NCBI GenBank assembly: GCA_024761205.1
Contig: JAMASS010000004.1
Coordinates: forward strand, 558,001 to 622,000
DNA from: Limisphaerales bacterium
GTDB taxonomy: Bacteria; Verrucomicrobiota; Verrucomicrobiia; Limisphaerales; AAA164-E04
Length of the DNA: 64,000 nt
Reading direction: 5' to 3'
Shown here piece by piece: positions 17,550 through 27,722 of this stretch. The first letter of the stretch is position 1. Each line of letters starts with the position of its first letter. A model generated the notes under the pieces. It was not told where the DNA came from. It did not search any database and worked only from the letters and a program-made list of their open reading frames with translations. Made by a program: the position numbers and the translations under genes.

Positions 17550-18518
17550 CTATCCGGCACTGACGGCTACAGGTTCCGTTCTTGATGGTTGCGAGAGGAA
17601 TTGTCTCGCTGTCCTGATATCTTGTTTAATTTGGTCTTGGAGGGCTGCGAGCGAAGGGAACTTTTGTTCCCCTCGGATTCGTTGAAGCGGACGAACCTCA
17701 AGATACTTGTCATAAAGGTTCTCGTGGAAATCGAAGAGATGAACCTCCGCCGTTCGGAGGGTGCTCGACTGATTGATGCTGGGGCGATGGCCAATGTTCA
17801 TCACGCCGTTCACCGTTCTTCCGGAAATACTGGCGATGACCGGATAAACTCCGTTTGGCGGCAGGGCAAGGGCGGTCGTGTCTATATTGGCGGTCGGAAA
17901 GCCGATGCTGCGTCCGACTTCTTTTCCTCGGACCACCTGACCGCAGATTTCATAATTCCGGCCCAAGCGATGACTAGCCTCATCGAGTTTGCCCTCGGTG
18001 ATCAGATTTCGAATTGCAGTGCTACTGACTTCGCCTCCTTGGTGTTTCACCGGGATGATTTCGGGAAGCTCGTAGTCTAGTGACGAGGCACGGTCACGGA
18101 GTAGCTGTGGGTCGCCCGATCGTTTGTGGCCAAAGTGAAAGTCTGGGCCCACGCAGATGTAGCAGAGAGGGCTCAGCCACTTGGTGATCCGTTCCAGAAA
18201 TTCGTTTCCTGGAATCTCGCTGAACTGCCTATCAAAGGGGATGATCCAGACGAAGCTAAAATTGGACGCCTCTAAGAGGGCACGTCGTTTGCTCAGCGGG
18301 TAAATCATCGCTGGGGCCCGTTCCGGTGCAACGATCCTTGCCGGATGTTGATCAAACGTAATAGCGATTGAAATACCGTCGGCCTGCTGAGCGCGGTGAA
18401 TCGTCTGTTTGATGACATGCTGGTGCCCCAAGTGGAGGCCATCAAACATCCCGATGGTGCAGAAGGTCGCTTTGTGCAACGGATTCTCAAACTCCCCGAG
18501 TTGGCGAATGATTTTCAT
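17550..18518 (-). CDS. ribF: Bifunctional riboflavin kinase / FAD synthetase
   Basis: 322 residues. The N-terminal nucleotidyltransferase domain has the GMFDGLHLGHQHVI motif (near residue 24) and the substrate loop FHFGHKRSGD. The C-terminal kinase domain has RSIGFPTANID and NGVMNIGHRPS. It converts riboflavin to FMN and FAD. It is the last gene of the nusA-infB-rbfA-nrnA-truB cluster, with a 71-base gap after truB. Length is usual for RibF. Confidence 0.95.
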   Translation of the reverse strand: MKIIRQLGEFENPLHKATFCTIGMFDGLHLGHQHVIKQTIHRAQQADGISIAITFDQHPARIVAPERAPAMIYPLSKRRALLEASNFSFVWIIPFDRQFSEIPGNEFLERITKWLSPLCYICVGPDFHFGHKRSGDPQLLRDRASSLDYELPEIIPVKHQGGEVSSTAIRNLITEGKLDEASHRLGRNYEICGQVVRGKEVGRSIGFPTANIDTTALALPPNGVYPVIASISGRTVNGVMNIGHRPSINQSSTLRTAEVHLFDFHENLYDKYLEVRPLQRIRGEQKFPSLAALQDQIKQDIRTARQFLSQPSRTEPVAVSAG

Positions 18519-18589
18519 GCGGCTGAACTTGCCGACTCTCGGTGGCTCGTCTTTGTTGAAAGCAGGAGATCCATGGGAAGCGATGTGTC

Positions 18590-19297
18590 CTATTGAGGGC
18601 GAGTGAGTTCAGGTATCGGAATCACATGCTTGGCAAGTTGCGCTGGAGACATCTTCGTGATCGCATCGATGGTCAGCGCCTGAGCAACGTCGAATGAACC
18701 GGAGCGGGTTCGACGCAACTGCTTGAGGTGCGCCCCGCAGCCGAGGTTGGCGCCCAATTCATGAGCGAGGCTACGCACGTAAGTGCCCTTGGTGCAGGCA
18801 ATCTTAAATGTTCCATCGGGCTTCATGTAGTCCGTAAACTTGTAACGGTAGATGTGAACCAAACGAGGCTTTCGCTCGACGGTCTTTCCTTTGCGGGCCA
18901 ATTTGTACAGCGGGACCCCATCGACCTTGATTGCCGAGATCATTGGAGGCTCCTGAAGAATATCACCGACGAAGGCTTTTGCTTCCTCATTGAGACTCTC
19001 CAGCGTCATGGGGGGCACCGGACTTGTGGCCGTAATGTTGCCGTCCGCGTCGTAACTGTCGGTGGTTTCCCCAAACCGAACGATCCCTTCGTAGAACTTG
19101 TCCTGCTCCATGAGACGTTCGGAAAGTTTGGTCGCTTTGCCGAGAACCACCACGAGGAGACCTATGGCATTGGGATCGAGGGCGCCGCAGTGGCCAACCT
19201 TCTTGACCTTACAGTGGCTGCGGACCCGGGCGACGATGTCGTGCGAGGTCCATCCGGTTCCTTTATCGATCAGGAGGGCGCCGTCGATGTCAGTCAT
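18590..19297 (-). CDS. truB: tRNA pseudouridine-55 synthase
   Basis: 235 residues. The catalytic Asp41 lies in GALDPNAIG. The family consensus is G-T-L-D-P-x-A-T-G, so Thr to Ala and Thr to Ile substitutions flank the intact Asp. Other TruB motifs are present: FYEGIVRFGETTDSYD, QEPPMISAIKVDG and the KGTYVRSLAHELG segment. The protein is shorter than the usual 290-310 residues and appears to lack a C-terminal PUA domain. It overlaps nrnA by eight bases, indicating coupled translation. The activity expected is Psi55 formation in the T-loop of tRNAs. Confidence 0.93.
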   Translation of the reverse strand: MTDIDGALLIDKGTGWTSHDIVARVRSHCKVKKVGHCGALDPNAIGLLVVVLGKATKLSERLMEQDKFYEGIVRFGETTDSYDADGNITATSPVPPMTLESLNEEAKAFVGDILQEPPMISAIKVDGVPLYKLARKGKTVERKPRLVHIYRYKFTDYMKPDGTFKIACTKGTYVRSLAHELGANLGCGAHLKQLRRTRSGSFDVAQALTIDAITKMSPAQLAKHVIPIPELTRPQ

Positions 19298-20300
19298 TGG
19301 GCTTGTCTAAATCCGCCTGTTTCCCGGCGGCGAGCTCTGCGCGAATGGCTTTGACGACGCGACGCTGAATGGTCATAGGCCGTCCCTTGATGCGAGCTCC
19401 GGCCGCTGCCTTGTGGCCTCCGCCTCCGAACTGTTTGGCTATGTCGTTGACATTAATATTCGGACTTTTACTTCTTAAGCTGAGACGGATGACCTCAGTC
19501 TCCAGTTCTTCAAAGAGGCAGGCGACAATGACCGGGGCGATGTCTCGAATATGATCAATGAGCCCTTCAGTATCCTCGCGAGTGGCTCCGGTGCGCTGAT
19601 AGTCGGCGGGCCTCAACCAGAAGTAGGCAATCTCGTTATCGTTGGTGAGTTTAAAGTGATTGTAGACGTGTTTGAGCAGCTTGACCCGAGAGAGCGGATA
19701 GGATTGGTAGACCTCGTCACAGATCACTGCGAGATTGGCGCCTTTATCCACCAAGTCTCCTGCGATTTCATAGGTAGAGGGACGAGTAGTCGGGTATTGG
19801 AATGAACCCGTGTCAGTGGAAATTGCGGTGAATAGACAATCGGCAATGTCCGGTTTGATCACCCAGCGAGCAGCTTTTAGGAGGCGGTAGATGAGCTCGC
19901 CGGACGAGGGCACGCTGGGCGCCACCCAATTGATATCCGCGTAACGAGTATTGCTCGCGTGATGATCGATGTTGATGAGGACTTTCCGGTCTTGGATGAA
20001 TTGCTCAACTTCACCAGTGCGGTCGAGACTAGCTGAATCCACCGCGATGACACAGTCAAAAGATTGCGCCCATTCAGGGTGAGTGAAGACTTTTTGGGTG
20101 TCAAGAAACACCAGTTTTTGTGGAATCGTATCCTGGTTCCAGCAGGTGACTTGGTATCCTTCGTTGCGGAGCGCCAAGGCGAGGGCGATCTGGGAGCCCA
20201 CACAATCACCATCCGGTCTTTGGTGGCCGATCACGCAAAAAACCTTATGGCTGCGGATTGCCTCGATGATGCGGGTGATGATCTTCGGGGCGGTTTTCAT
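19290..20300 (-). CDS. nrnA: DHH/DHHA1 phosphoesterase (NrnA-like oligoribonuclease)
   Basis: 336 residues. Motifs include GHQRPDGDCVGS (motif I), VDSAS (motif II), NIDHHASN (the DHH motif itself) and the C-terminal DHHA1 glycine-rich loop GGGGHKAAAGARI. These are the metal ligands and substrate loop of NrnA-type bifunctional nanoRNase/pAp phosphatase. Its ATG overlaps the rbfA stop by four bases. The location between rbfA and truB is the common genomic context of this family. Confidence 0.93.
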   Translation of the reverse strand: MKTAPKIITRIIEAIRSHKVFCVIGHQRPDGDCVGSQIALALALRNEGYQVTCWNQDTIPQKLVFLDTQKVFTHPEWAQSFDCVIAVDSASLDRTGEVEQFIQDRKVLINIDHHASNTRYADINWVAPSVPSSGELIYRLLKAARWVIKPDIADCLFTAISTDTGSFQYPTTRPSTYEIAGDLVDKGANLAVICDEVYQSYPLSRVKLLKHVYNHFKLTNDNEIAYFWLRPADYQRTGATREDTEGLIDHIRDIAPVIVACLFEELETEVIRLSLRSKSPNINVNDIAKQFGGGGHKAAAGARIKGRPMTIQRRVVKAIRAELAAGKQADLDKPND

Positions 20301-20662
20301 TCCGACGAATCTGATGGCTCCGATCTTTCGAGTTTTTCAATGATCTCGAGAACTCGATTGCCTCGCTCAAGCGAGGCATCCAAAACAAAGCGGAGACGGG
20401 GTAGGTGCTTCAGAATCACGCGAGAGGCAACCTCTTGCTGAATGGCGGCTTGATCCTTTTGGAGTCGACGAATCGCGGCTCGTTTCTGGGATTTTTCACC
20501 GATGATACCGATAAAGACCCGTGCGGATTTCAGATCGTTTCCCATCTGAATATCGACCGCGGAGATAAGGCCGTATTGATCGATCGAGTAATTCTGACGA
20601 ATGATCTCGCCAATCTCGCGCTTCAAGAGTTCACGAACTCTTTCGTGCCTGAGAGGAGCCAT
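20297..20662 (-). CDS. rbfA: 30S ribosome-binding factor A
   Basis: 121 residues, the normal RbfA length. It is a single KH-type domain with the N-terminal RVRELLKREIGEIIRQ helix, the ARVFIG strand and the LRFVLDASLERGNRVLEIIEKL C-terminal segment. It acts in late 30S maturation. It is encoded 24 bases downstream of infB and coupled to nrnA. Confidence 0.95.
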   Translation of the reverse strand: MAPLRHERVRELLKREIGEIIRQNYSIDQYGLISAVDIQMGNDLKSARVFIGIIGEKSQKRAAIRRLQKDQAAIQQEVASRVILKHLPRLRFVLDASLERGNRVLEIIEKLERSEPSDSSE

Positions 20663-20686
20663 GTCAGACGGATGTTTGAGTTCAGA

Positions 20687-23128
20687 CTACAGCTCTTGAG
20701 CGACTTCTTCGAGGGAGTAGCTCTCGATGGTGTCGCCTTCTTTAAAGTCATTGAAGTGGTCCAATCGAATACCACATTCCATGCCCGACCGCACTTCGTT
20801 AACCTCGTCCTGAAATCTCCTGAGAGATTGAGTCGCACCTTCGTAAATCATATTGCCATCTCGGTAAACGCGCGCTTTGCCACGCTCAAATTTTCCTTGA
20901 GAAATGACACATCCGGCAACTTGCCCCCCTTTGGATATTCCAAAGATTTTTCGGATTTCGGCGATGCCATTAATGCTGTCTTTGGTGACGGGATCCAACA
21001 GCCCGGCCATCGCTTCCCTGATTTCATCGATCAGTTCGTAGATAATCGAATAGAGTTTGATTTGGACGCTTTCTCGTTTGGCGATTTCTGAGACGCCGGT
21101 GTCCAGCCGAGTATGAAATCCGATGACCACGGCATTGGAGGCTGAGGCTAGCATGACGTCACTCTCCGTCAAGGAGCCGACCCCATTGTGAATAACCTCG
21201 AGATTCACCTTCTTGGAGTCGATTTTCTTCAGGGAATCGACAATTGCTTCCACGGACCCTTGAGTGTCTGCTTTAACGACGACCTTCAAGGTCTTTACGG
21301 AATCTGATGAAAGCGTGTCAAATAGATTCTCCAAGGTGACGGCGTTCCGTCGCTCGGCGATTTCTTGACGGGTTTGTTGAGCGCGTTCTTCCGCGAGTTT
21401 TCTCGCCTGTTTTTCGTTGGGCAGAATATTGAACTCCAGACCGGCTTCGGGGGCACCATTGAGTCCAAGGACTCGAACGGCGACGGAAGGTCCGGCTCGC
21501 TTGAGCCTTTTGCCGTCTTCGTTGATGAGTGCCTTAATGCGGCCCCAGTTGAAGCCGCACAACATAGCGTCGCCGATTTTGAGCGTGCCTTTCCGAACCA
21601 AGACCGTAGCGATAGGACCGCCCTGCTGCATGCCGGATTCGATTACATTCCCCACGGCAGGACGATTCGGATTTGCTTGGAGTTCGAGCACTTCGGATTG
21701 AAGTAAGACCATTTCCAGAAGCGTGTCGATACCCTTCACTTTTAGAGCGGAAACGTCGACAAAGATCGTGTCACCCCCCCATTCCTCACACACGAGGCCG
21801 TAATCTTGCAATTGCTGGCGAGTGTTCAGTGGGCTGGCGCTGGGGAGATCGATCTTGTTAACGCCGACGATGATTGGCACGCGGGCCGCTTTTGCGTGGT
21901 TAAGTGCTTCGATGGTCTGTGGTTTAACGCCGTCGTTGGCAGCGACCACCAAGATGACCAGATCGGTAATGTTGGCGCCTCGCGCTCTCATCGCACTGAA
22001 AGCTGCGTGACCCGGGGTATCCAGAAAGGTGATTTGTTGAAGTTCGCTGGAACGTTCCGGATGCGGAAAATGAATCGTATAGGCTCCGATATGCTGCGTG
22101 ATGCCACCGGCCTCTCCAGACACGACGTTGGACTTCCGAATGACGTCGAGCAGGGTCGTCTTGCCATGGTCGACGTGCCCCATGATCGTAACCACCGGCG
22201 GGCGGGTGATGAGGTCCCCTTCCTTGTCATCGACATCCAGGTCCACCGTGTCGAGCTGGCGCGTGACACCGGCTCCCTTTTCTCGTTTTTCAATCTCGAA
22301 GCGGAAGCCGTGCTTGGCGCAGATTTGTTTGGCGGTGAACTCATCAATCGCCTGATTGACGGTGGCAAAGACGTTCAACTCCATGAGGTCGGCGATCAAC
22401 TGAAACGGTTTCCGATTCAATACCTTCGCCAAATCTCGGACAATGATCGGTTGCTTGAGAGATAGCAACTTGGCATCGAGAGGAGCGACGTATTTTGGTT
22501 TAGGCCGAGCTGGCTGGCTGATAGATTCTTCGGTTGAAAGAGTTGTTTTGTGGGCGTCGGTGCTTCCTCGAGGATCCTTGCGGTGGCCTTTGCGCCCGGA
22601 ATTCTGTTTGTCCCGCCCTTTACCATCCGCCCGCGACCTCCCCTGCATGCCTTTCGGGAGATGAATGAATCCGACTTTGGCGCCCAGGCCGAGCTCATCA
22701 GGTTTCAAGTCGTTGGCAGTCTCGGCCACAACGGAATCTGAGGCATGGTCTTCTCCCGCATCGCTGTCCGTGGTCGCATCCGCTTCGGCAGTGCCGGATG
22801 CGGTGGCTTCAGCTGGTGTGAGGGCGGTGGCCTCGGCCGTCTCCGATTGATCAGCCGCTACCGTCTCTGCCGATGTTTCCGCGGCTGGCTCTTCTTCTGG
22901 GGCCGTAACAATGACGATTCCTTCATCCGCCGGGGTTTCGGCTGTCGCCGAGACGACTTCGGATTCTGGCGGGCCGGCGATTTGCTGTTCGAGATACTCG
23001 GCGGTGATTTTATCCAGAGAGCTGGAGGGAACCCGTGCATTGGTGATCCCGAGATCCTTGGCCCGGGCAATCACTTCCTTATTTGTTATTCCAAGTTTCT
23101 TGGCGATGTCGTATATGCGGACGGGCAT
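20687..23128 (-). CDS. infB: Translation initiation factor IF-2
   Basis: 813 residues. The N-terminal IF2N domain ([20 protein letters not shown]) is followed by an Ala/Glu/Thr-rich linker (about 55-165) and a second IF2N-like domain (about 225-290). The GTPase domain carries G1 GHVDHGKT (about 317-324), G3 DTPGH, G4 NKID and G5 VSAL. The remaining domains II, III and C2 end with the strand [14 protein letters not shown] and the C-terminal beta-barrel that binds fMet-tRNA. All GTPase motifs are intact. Confidence 0.97.
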   Translation of the reverse strand: MPVRIYDIAKKLGITNKEVIARAKDLGITNARVPSSSLDKITAEYLEQQIAGPPESEVVSATAETPADEGIVIVTAPEEEPAAETSAETVAADQSETAEATALTPAEATASGTAEADATTDSDAGEDHASDSVVAETANDLKPDELGLGAKVGFIHLPKGMQGRSRADGKGRDKQNSGRKGHRKDPRGSTDAHKTTLSTEESISQPARPKPKYVAPLDAKLLSLKQPIIVRDLAKVLNRKPFQLIADLMELNVFATVNQAIDEFTAKQICAKHGFRFEIEKREKGAGVTRQLDTVDLDVDDKEGDLITRPPVVTIMGHVDHGKTTLLDVIRKSNVVSGEAGGITQHIGAYTIHFPHPERSSELQQITFLDTPGHAAFSAMRARGANITDLVILVVAANDGVKPQTIEALNHAKAARVPIIVGVNKIDLPSASPLNTRQQLQDYGLVCEEWGGDTIFVDVSALKVKGIDTLLEMVLLQSEVLELQANPNRPAVGNVIESGMQQGGPIATVLVRKGTLKIGDAMLCGFNWGRIKALINEDGKRLKRAGPSVAVRVLGLNGAPEAGLEFNILPNEKQARKLAEERAQQTRQEIAERRNAVTLENLFDTLSSDSVKTLKVVVKADTQGSVEAIVDSLKKIDSKKVNLEVIHNGVGSLTESDVMLASASNAVVIGFHTRLDTGVSEIAKRESVQIKLYSIIYELIDEIREAMAGLLDPVTKDSINGIAEIRKIFGISKGGQVAGCVISQGKFERGKARVYRDGNMIYEGATQSLRRFQDEVNEVRSGMECGIRLDHFNDFKEGDTIESYSLEEVAQEL

Positions 23129-23213
23129 AGGGGGCTGGTTTTAGGCTATCTGCTGATGCATCCTGATCATGGAGGAGGGTGGCGTCTCCATTCGTCTCAA
23201 TGGGTGGTCCGTT

Positions 23214-24485
23214 TTACTGCGTTTCTTCAAGTTTCAACAAGCGCCGGGTCGACTCTGCCTTGGCGGATTCGAGAATCTGGGCCGCACTGTCTCCGATTTC
23301 GGGGATCTCCTGGAGATCGGCCAAATCGACCTGCAGCAAGTCCTCCAGGGTGTGAAAGCCAATGTTCACGAGAGTGTTGGCCTGTTTTTCAGTGATGCCG
23401 GCGATGGTTGCAAAGGCGCGCACGGCCTGGGCCACTTTTTCTTCAAAGCCCATTTCGGTGACTTCTTGTGCTTGGATATCGATGTGACAGTCGCAGAGTT
23501 TCGAAGTTAACCGGGCATTTTGGCCGCGCTTGCCGATTGCTAGGGAGAGTTGATCGGGTTCCACTAAGACTTTGATTCGGTGACCGCCTTCTTCGGGTTC
23601 GAACGCCAATAGCTTAGCCGGAGAAAGGGCATTGGCGACGAAGGTACGTTGATCATCACTCCAGGGGATGATATCGACCTTTTCGTTGTTGAGTTCCCGA
23701 ACGATATTTTTTACTCGCTGACCGCGGAGGCCCACACAGGCTCCTACGGGGTCAACCTTGGAGTCGTGCGAATGAACCGCTAATTTCGTTCGGTAACCAG
23801 CCTCGCGGGCGATGGACTTGATTTCGATTGTGCCATCGTTGATTTCGGAGACTTCGACCTGAAACAGTTTGATAACGAAGTTGGGGTCGGAGCGCGAAAG
23901 GATGATATCTGGGCCGTGGGGGCCGTACTCTACAGCCTTCACAAAACACCGAATCCGTTCGCCGATTTGGTACTCCTCCGTGGGGACACGCTCGTGGTTC
24001 GGGAGAATGGCTTCAAACCGCCCCAGATCAAGGAAGACGTCTGATCGGTCGAAGCGGCGAACAACACCACTGACGATATCGCCGGTCCGATCCTTGAATT
24101 CTGAATAGATGAGTTGTTTTTCGACGCGACGCAATTGCTGCATGATTGCCTGTTTGGCAGCCTGTGAGGCGATTCGGCCAAAATTGGTTGGCGTGACCTC
24201 AATTTCTACCTCATCACCTAGTTCGGCGTCTTTTTTGGTTTTCCGAGCGTCGGGGAGCGAGATTTCGTCGTGCTGTGAGGTGACCTCCTCGACAACAAGC
24301 CGCTTTGAAAATGTCCGAATATCGCCTGTTTTGGGATCAATCGATACTCGAAGGTCTCGCGCGGGGTTGATGGCTTTCTTAGCAGCCGATACCAGTGCTT
24401 CTTCTACAACTTCGAAAAGGGTATCCTTGCTGATACCCTTTTCGCGTTCCCAAAAGTCCAATGTTGCTAATAGATCGGCGTTCAT
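23214..24485 (-). CDS. nusA: Transcription termination/antitermination factor NusA
   Basis: 424 residues from the ATG at 24485 (MNADLLATLDFWER). A reading back to 24530 would run through the hairpin described separately and is rejected. The RNA-polymerase-binding N-domain (1-130) precedes an S1 domain (GDIVSGVVRRFDRSDVFLDL). KH1/KH2 follow (GACVGLRGQRVKNIVREL and LAIGKRGQNARLTSKL). A C-terminal helix-hairpin-helix region is at about 375-410 (AGITEKQANTLVNIGFHTLEDLL). rimP, which often precedes nusA, is absent; rpe lies upstream instead. Confidence 0.95.
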   Translation of the reverse strand: MNADLLATLDFWEREKGISKDTLFEVVEEALVSAAKKAINPARDLRVSIDPKTGDIRTFSKRLVVEEVTSQHDEISLPDARKTKKDAELGDEVEIEVTPTNFGRIASQAAKQAIMQQLRRVEKQLIYSEFKDRTGDIVSGVVRRFDRSDVFLDLGRFEAILPNHERVPTEEYQIGERIRCFVKAVEYGPHGPDIILSRSDPNFVIKLFQVEVSEINDGTIEIKSIAREAGYRTKLAVHSHDSKVDPVGACVGLRGQRVKNIVRELNNEKVDIIPWSDDQRTFVANALSPAKLLAFEPEEGGHRIKVLVEPDQLSLAIGKRGQNARLTSKLCDCHIDIQAQEVTEMGFEEKVAQAVRAFATIAGITEKQANTLVNIGFHTLEDLLQVDLADLQEIPEIGDSAAQILESAKAESTRRLLKLEETQ

Positions 24486-24514
24486 AATCGCTGTCTCTGT
24501 TCTGTGTTGAGAAC

Positions 24515-24539
24515 AAAAAAGCCGGCTCAAATCGCCGAC
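24515..24539 (-). terminator. Intrinsic terminator-like hairpin in the nusA leader
   Basis: On the minus strand GTCGGC pairs with GCCGGC (one G-T pair) across a seven-base loop and is followed at once by TTTTTT. The T-tract ends 30 bases before the nusA ATG at 24485. That leaves too little room for a separate promoter between hairpin and gene, so nusA transcripts probably start upstream and pass through it. Confidence 0.65.
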
Positions 24540-24761
24540 TTGACCTGCCTCTGCAACACAGCTTTCAAGTAGATTAGGTTGAAACCGTAAAACTTGGCTA
24601 CTGAGGCGTCAAGCCTGATTTGAGGTTACACGGCTACCTGAGCTGCCTGTGGCGGAGGGAGGCGGGTTTGGGACTATTCCTCTGATTTTAGGGTATTTTG
24701 AGGGAATCGGTCTCGGTGCTCTGGTTATCAAATAACCGTTAAGTCATTGGAAATGAACCGG

Positions 24762-25436
24762 TTAATGAGTGCTGGCTTTTCGAAGGTGGCTAACGGCTGC
24801 GCGTAAGTTTGGCTTACTGAACAGGGAGGAACCGGCCACCAGGGTATCCGCACCAGCCTGGGTGCACTGTGAACCGGTGTTGGGATTAATGCCTCCGTCG
24901 ACTTCGATTCTGAATTTCAGGCCTTTTTCTTGCCGCCACTTCGCGGCCGTTTGAATTTTCGGCAGCATTTCCGGAATGAACTTCTGCCCTCCAAATCCCG
25001 GATTGACGGTCATAATGAGGAGTAAATCAATTTGCTTCAGGTAGGGGCGGGCGACCTCCATCGAGGTTGGCGGGTTGACGGCGAGTCCGGTCTTGACGTT
25101 ACGGGATTTGATCTGCCAGAGGAGATCCTTGACCCGGAACCCAAGTTCTGCATGAACGGTGATGGATTCCGCACCAGCGGCGTGAAACGGATCAATCAAT
25201 ATCTCAGGACATTCGCACATGAGGTGAACGTCCATGAATAAGAAGGTCATCGGACGCAGTGTTTTGGCCATTTCAGGGCCAAAGCTGAGGTTCGGTACGA
25301 AGTGACCATCCATGATGTCGAGGTGGATCCACTCGGCACCAGAGCGGTTCGCGCGTTGGATTTCTCGATCTAAGCGAGAGAAATTTGCGGCCAGGAGCGA
25401 AGGGGCGATGATGAGATTCCGCGCGGACTTTAACAT
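24762..25436 (-). CDS. rpe: Ribulose-phosphate 3-epimerase
   Basis: 224 residues, a TIM barrel. Family motifs are SLLAANFSRLDREI, HLDIMDGHFVPNLSFGP (metal ligands His and Asp), MDVHLMCECPE, VNPGFGGQKFIPE and VDGGINPNTG. It interconverts ribulose 5-phosphate and xylulose 5-phosphate in the pentose phosphate pathway. It lies 69 bases downstream of ftsH on the same strand. The 230-base interval to nusA contains the hairpin listed separately. Confidence 0.97.
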   Translation of the reverse strand: MLKSARNLIIAPSLLAANFSRLDREIQRANRSGAEWIHLDIMDGHFVPNLSFGPEMAKTLRPMTFLFMDVHLMCECPEILIDPFHAAGAESITVHAELGFRVKDLLWQIKSRNVKTGLAVNPPTSMEVARPYLKQIDLLLIMTVNPGFGGQKFIPEMLPKIQTAAKWRQEKGLKFRIEVDGGINPNTGSQCTQAGADTLVAGSSLFSKPNLRAAVSHLRKASTH

Positions 25437-25505
25437 ACGCTTGAGGGAACTTGTTATGGCAGCACCGGCGAGCGTGGCTGGCGTTTTCCTTCGTCCCAGG
25501 ATTGG

Positions 25506-27545
25506 CTAGGCCGTTGCTGGCGCAGTTCCCTCGAAGCCAGGATTCATTTCAATATCTGGCGACTTTGATTCTTCAGATCGTTTTTGTGGCTTCTCCTTTT
25601 CTGAAAGGGCTGGGTCCGGACTGTCGCCGGGTGGTGTAAAATCACCGGTTTTGATGATTTCCGCCACCTGTGACCCATCCAAAGTCTCGTATTCAAGCAA
25701 GGAGTTGGCGATTTTCTCCAACTTATCTCTGTTCTCCGCAATGATTCGACTCGCTCGTTCATAGCCCTCGTCGATGAGGCGTTTGACTTCACGGTCGATC
25801 TCCTGAGCAGTGCTTTCGCTGTAATCTTTGCTTCGGATCATCTCTTTGCCGAGAAAGACGTAATCGCTATCTTCACCGTATTGCACCATGCCGAGGCTTT
25901 CGCTCATACCAAATTGACAGACCATGGCACGGGCAATGTTGGTGGCCTGCTGGATGTCACCGGCTGCGCCCGTAGAAAAATCGTGACTCACGAGTTCTTC
26001 CGCAATTCGACCACCCATAGTGACGGCGATCATGTCTTCCATTTCTTTTTTGCGCCGATTGAGCACGTCTTGCTCCGGCAGAGACATGGTCGATCCCAGG
26101 GACTGGCCCCGCGGAATAATGGTCACTTTGTGAAGAGAGTGGGTATGCTCCAGGATAACATTGATGAGGGCGTGGCCTGCCTCGTGCCAAGCCGTAATCT
26201 TCTTGTCCTCGTCGGACATAGCTAGGCTGCGTCGCTCACGTCCCCACCGCACCTTGTCGCGCGCTTCTTCGAGCTCAGACATGCCGATCGCTTTTCGGTT
26301 GGCGCGCGCTGCGAGTAACGCCGCCTCATTCAAAAGATTGGCTAGCTCAGCGCCAGAATAACCCGGAGTGCCCCGGGCAATCACGGCGAGATCCACGTTG
26401 GCCGCGAGTTTCACGTTGCGAGCGTGTACTTTTAGGATGGCTTCCCGACCGCGAATATCTGGAAGATTGACGGTGATTTGGCGATCGAATCGACCCGGCC
26501 GAAGAAGGGCAGGATCGAGGACGTCGGGGCGATTGGTCGCAGCGATGATGATAATCCCTTCTTGGGTATCGAAACCGTCCATCTCAACCAATAGCGCGTT
26601 GAGCGTTTGTTCGCGTTCATCGTTGCCACCGCCGAGTCCATGGCCGCGGCTCCGCCCAACTGCGTCGATCTCGTCAATGAAGATGAGGCAAGGCGTATTC
26701 TTACGGGCTTGGTCGAACATATCCCGGACGCGACTGGCGCCGACACCCACAAACATCTCCACAAAATCCGATCCGCTAATGCTGAAGAAAGATGCGTCCG
26801 CTTCGCCTGCAATGGCTTTTGCCAGGAGGGTCTTCCCTGTTCCAGGCGCCCCAATCATGAGGATACCTTTGGGAATCTTGCCCCCGAGCTTTTGAAATTT
26901 CTTAGGGTCCTTGAGGAACTCGACGAGTTCCGAGACCTCTTCTTTGGCTTCTTCGACCCCGGCAACGTTTTTAAACGTTGTGCGATTCTTATCTTTTGCC
27001 AGCATCCGTGCCTTGCTCTTGCCAAAGCTCAGCGCTCCTTTGCCGGCCATCTTGATTTGACGGATCAGGAAGAAGTAGATTAATGCCGCAATAATGATGA
27101 AAGGAAGGATGGAATAAAGAAAACCAATCAACAGGGTGTTGGGTTCGTCGGCCTGGAATTTATTAGAGCGCCACACCGCTTCCTCAAGGTCCGGGAGCAG
27201 GGGAATCTTAAGCTTGAAGGAGACTCCCGCCTGGCTGCCTTCCGTAGCCGTGATCGTGCCGTCGGGGTTCTTGGTGAACTCTTTGTGTTTGCCTGTGATT
27301 TCCTTCAACTCCGATGATTGGGGGTTATAGGTAATCTTGCCGGAGATCACTAGGTCGTTAGTGACGATGTAGGCAAAATCGTTGTAGGTGAGCTGCTGCC
27401 GCCCGGACATCTTGTCCTCGTTATGGAGGAACATCACCAGGGGAACGATACCGAGAATGGCGGTCCAAACTAATAGGGTGCGAGGAGGGACTTTCATATC
27501 GCCTCCTTTGTTCTCGTTTTCTGGATTTTCGTTCTTATCAGACAT
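25506..27545 (-). CDS. ftsH: ATP-dependent zinc metalloprotease FtsH
   Basis: 679 residues. Transmembrane helices at about 24-40 and 137-161 flank a small periplasmic domain. The AAA module has Walker A GAPGTGKT (232-239), Walker [11 protein letters not shown], the pore loop [10 protein letters not shown] and the second region of homology ([20 protein letters not shown]). The peptidase domain has the zinc motif HEAGH at 454-458. It degrades membrane and short-lived cytosolic proteins. The acidic, Pro-rich C-terminal tail after residue 640 is of variable type. Confidence 0.97.
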   Translation of the reverse strand: MSDKNENPENENKGGDMKVPPRTLLVWTAILGIVPLVMFLHNEDKMSGRQQLTYNDFAYIVTNDLVISGKITYNPQSSELKEITGKHKEFTKNPDGTITATEGSQAGVSFKLKIPLLPDLEEAVWRSNKFQADEPNTLLIGFLYSILPFIIIAALIYFFLIRQIKMAGKGALSFGKSKARMLAKDKNRTTFKNVAGVEEAKEEVSELVEFLKDPKKFQKLGGKIPKGILMIGAPGTGKTLLAKAIAGEADASFFSISGSDFVEMFVGVGASRVRDMFDQARKNTPCLIFIDEIDAVGRSRGHGLGGGNDEREQTLNALLVEMDGFDTQEGIIIIAATNRPDVLDPALLRPGRFDRQITVNLPDIRGREAILKVHARNVKLAANVDLAVIARGTPGYSGAELANLLNEAALLAARANRKAIGMSELEEARDKVRWGRERRSLAMSDEDKKITAWHEAGHALINVILEHTHSLHKVTIIPRGQSLGSTMSLPEQDVLNRRKKEMEDMIAVTMGGRIAEELVSHDFSTGAAGDIQQATNIARAMVCQFGMSESLGMVQYGEDSDYVFLGKEMIRSKDYSESTAQEIDREVKRLIDEGYERASRIIAENRDKLEKIANSLLEYETLDGSQVAEIIKTGDFTPPGDSPDPALSEKEKPQKRSEESKSPDIEMNPGFEGTAPATA

Positions 27546-27722
27546 TAACGCTTAAGTCAAGTTACACGCTTCCTTGGTGGAAGGCAACATGGTTTGGTGG
27601 TAGGCCCCACTTCAATGGTTGTCCGGCTAAAATGTGATTGATTACGGCGGACGTCTTGAGATATCCGATTGTTTTCGTCGAATGAATGGGGGTCAGACCT
27701 CAGCCATGCCGATGCCAAAGCA

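Noticed and set aside
21806-22465. 219-codon plus-strand ORF opposite infB
   Set aside because: Lies opposite the GTPase domain of IF-2, which is unmistakable.
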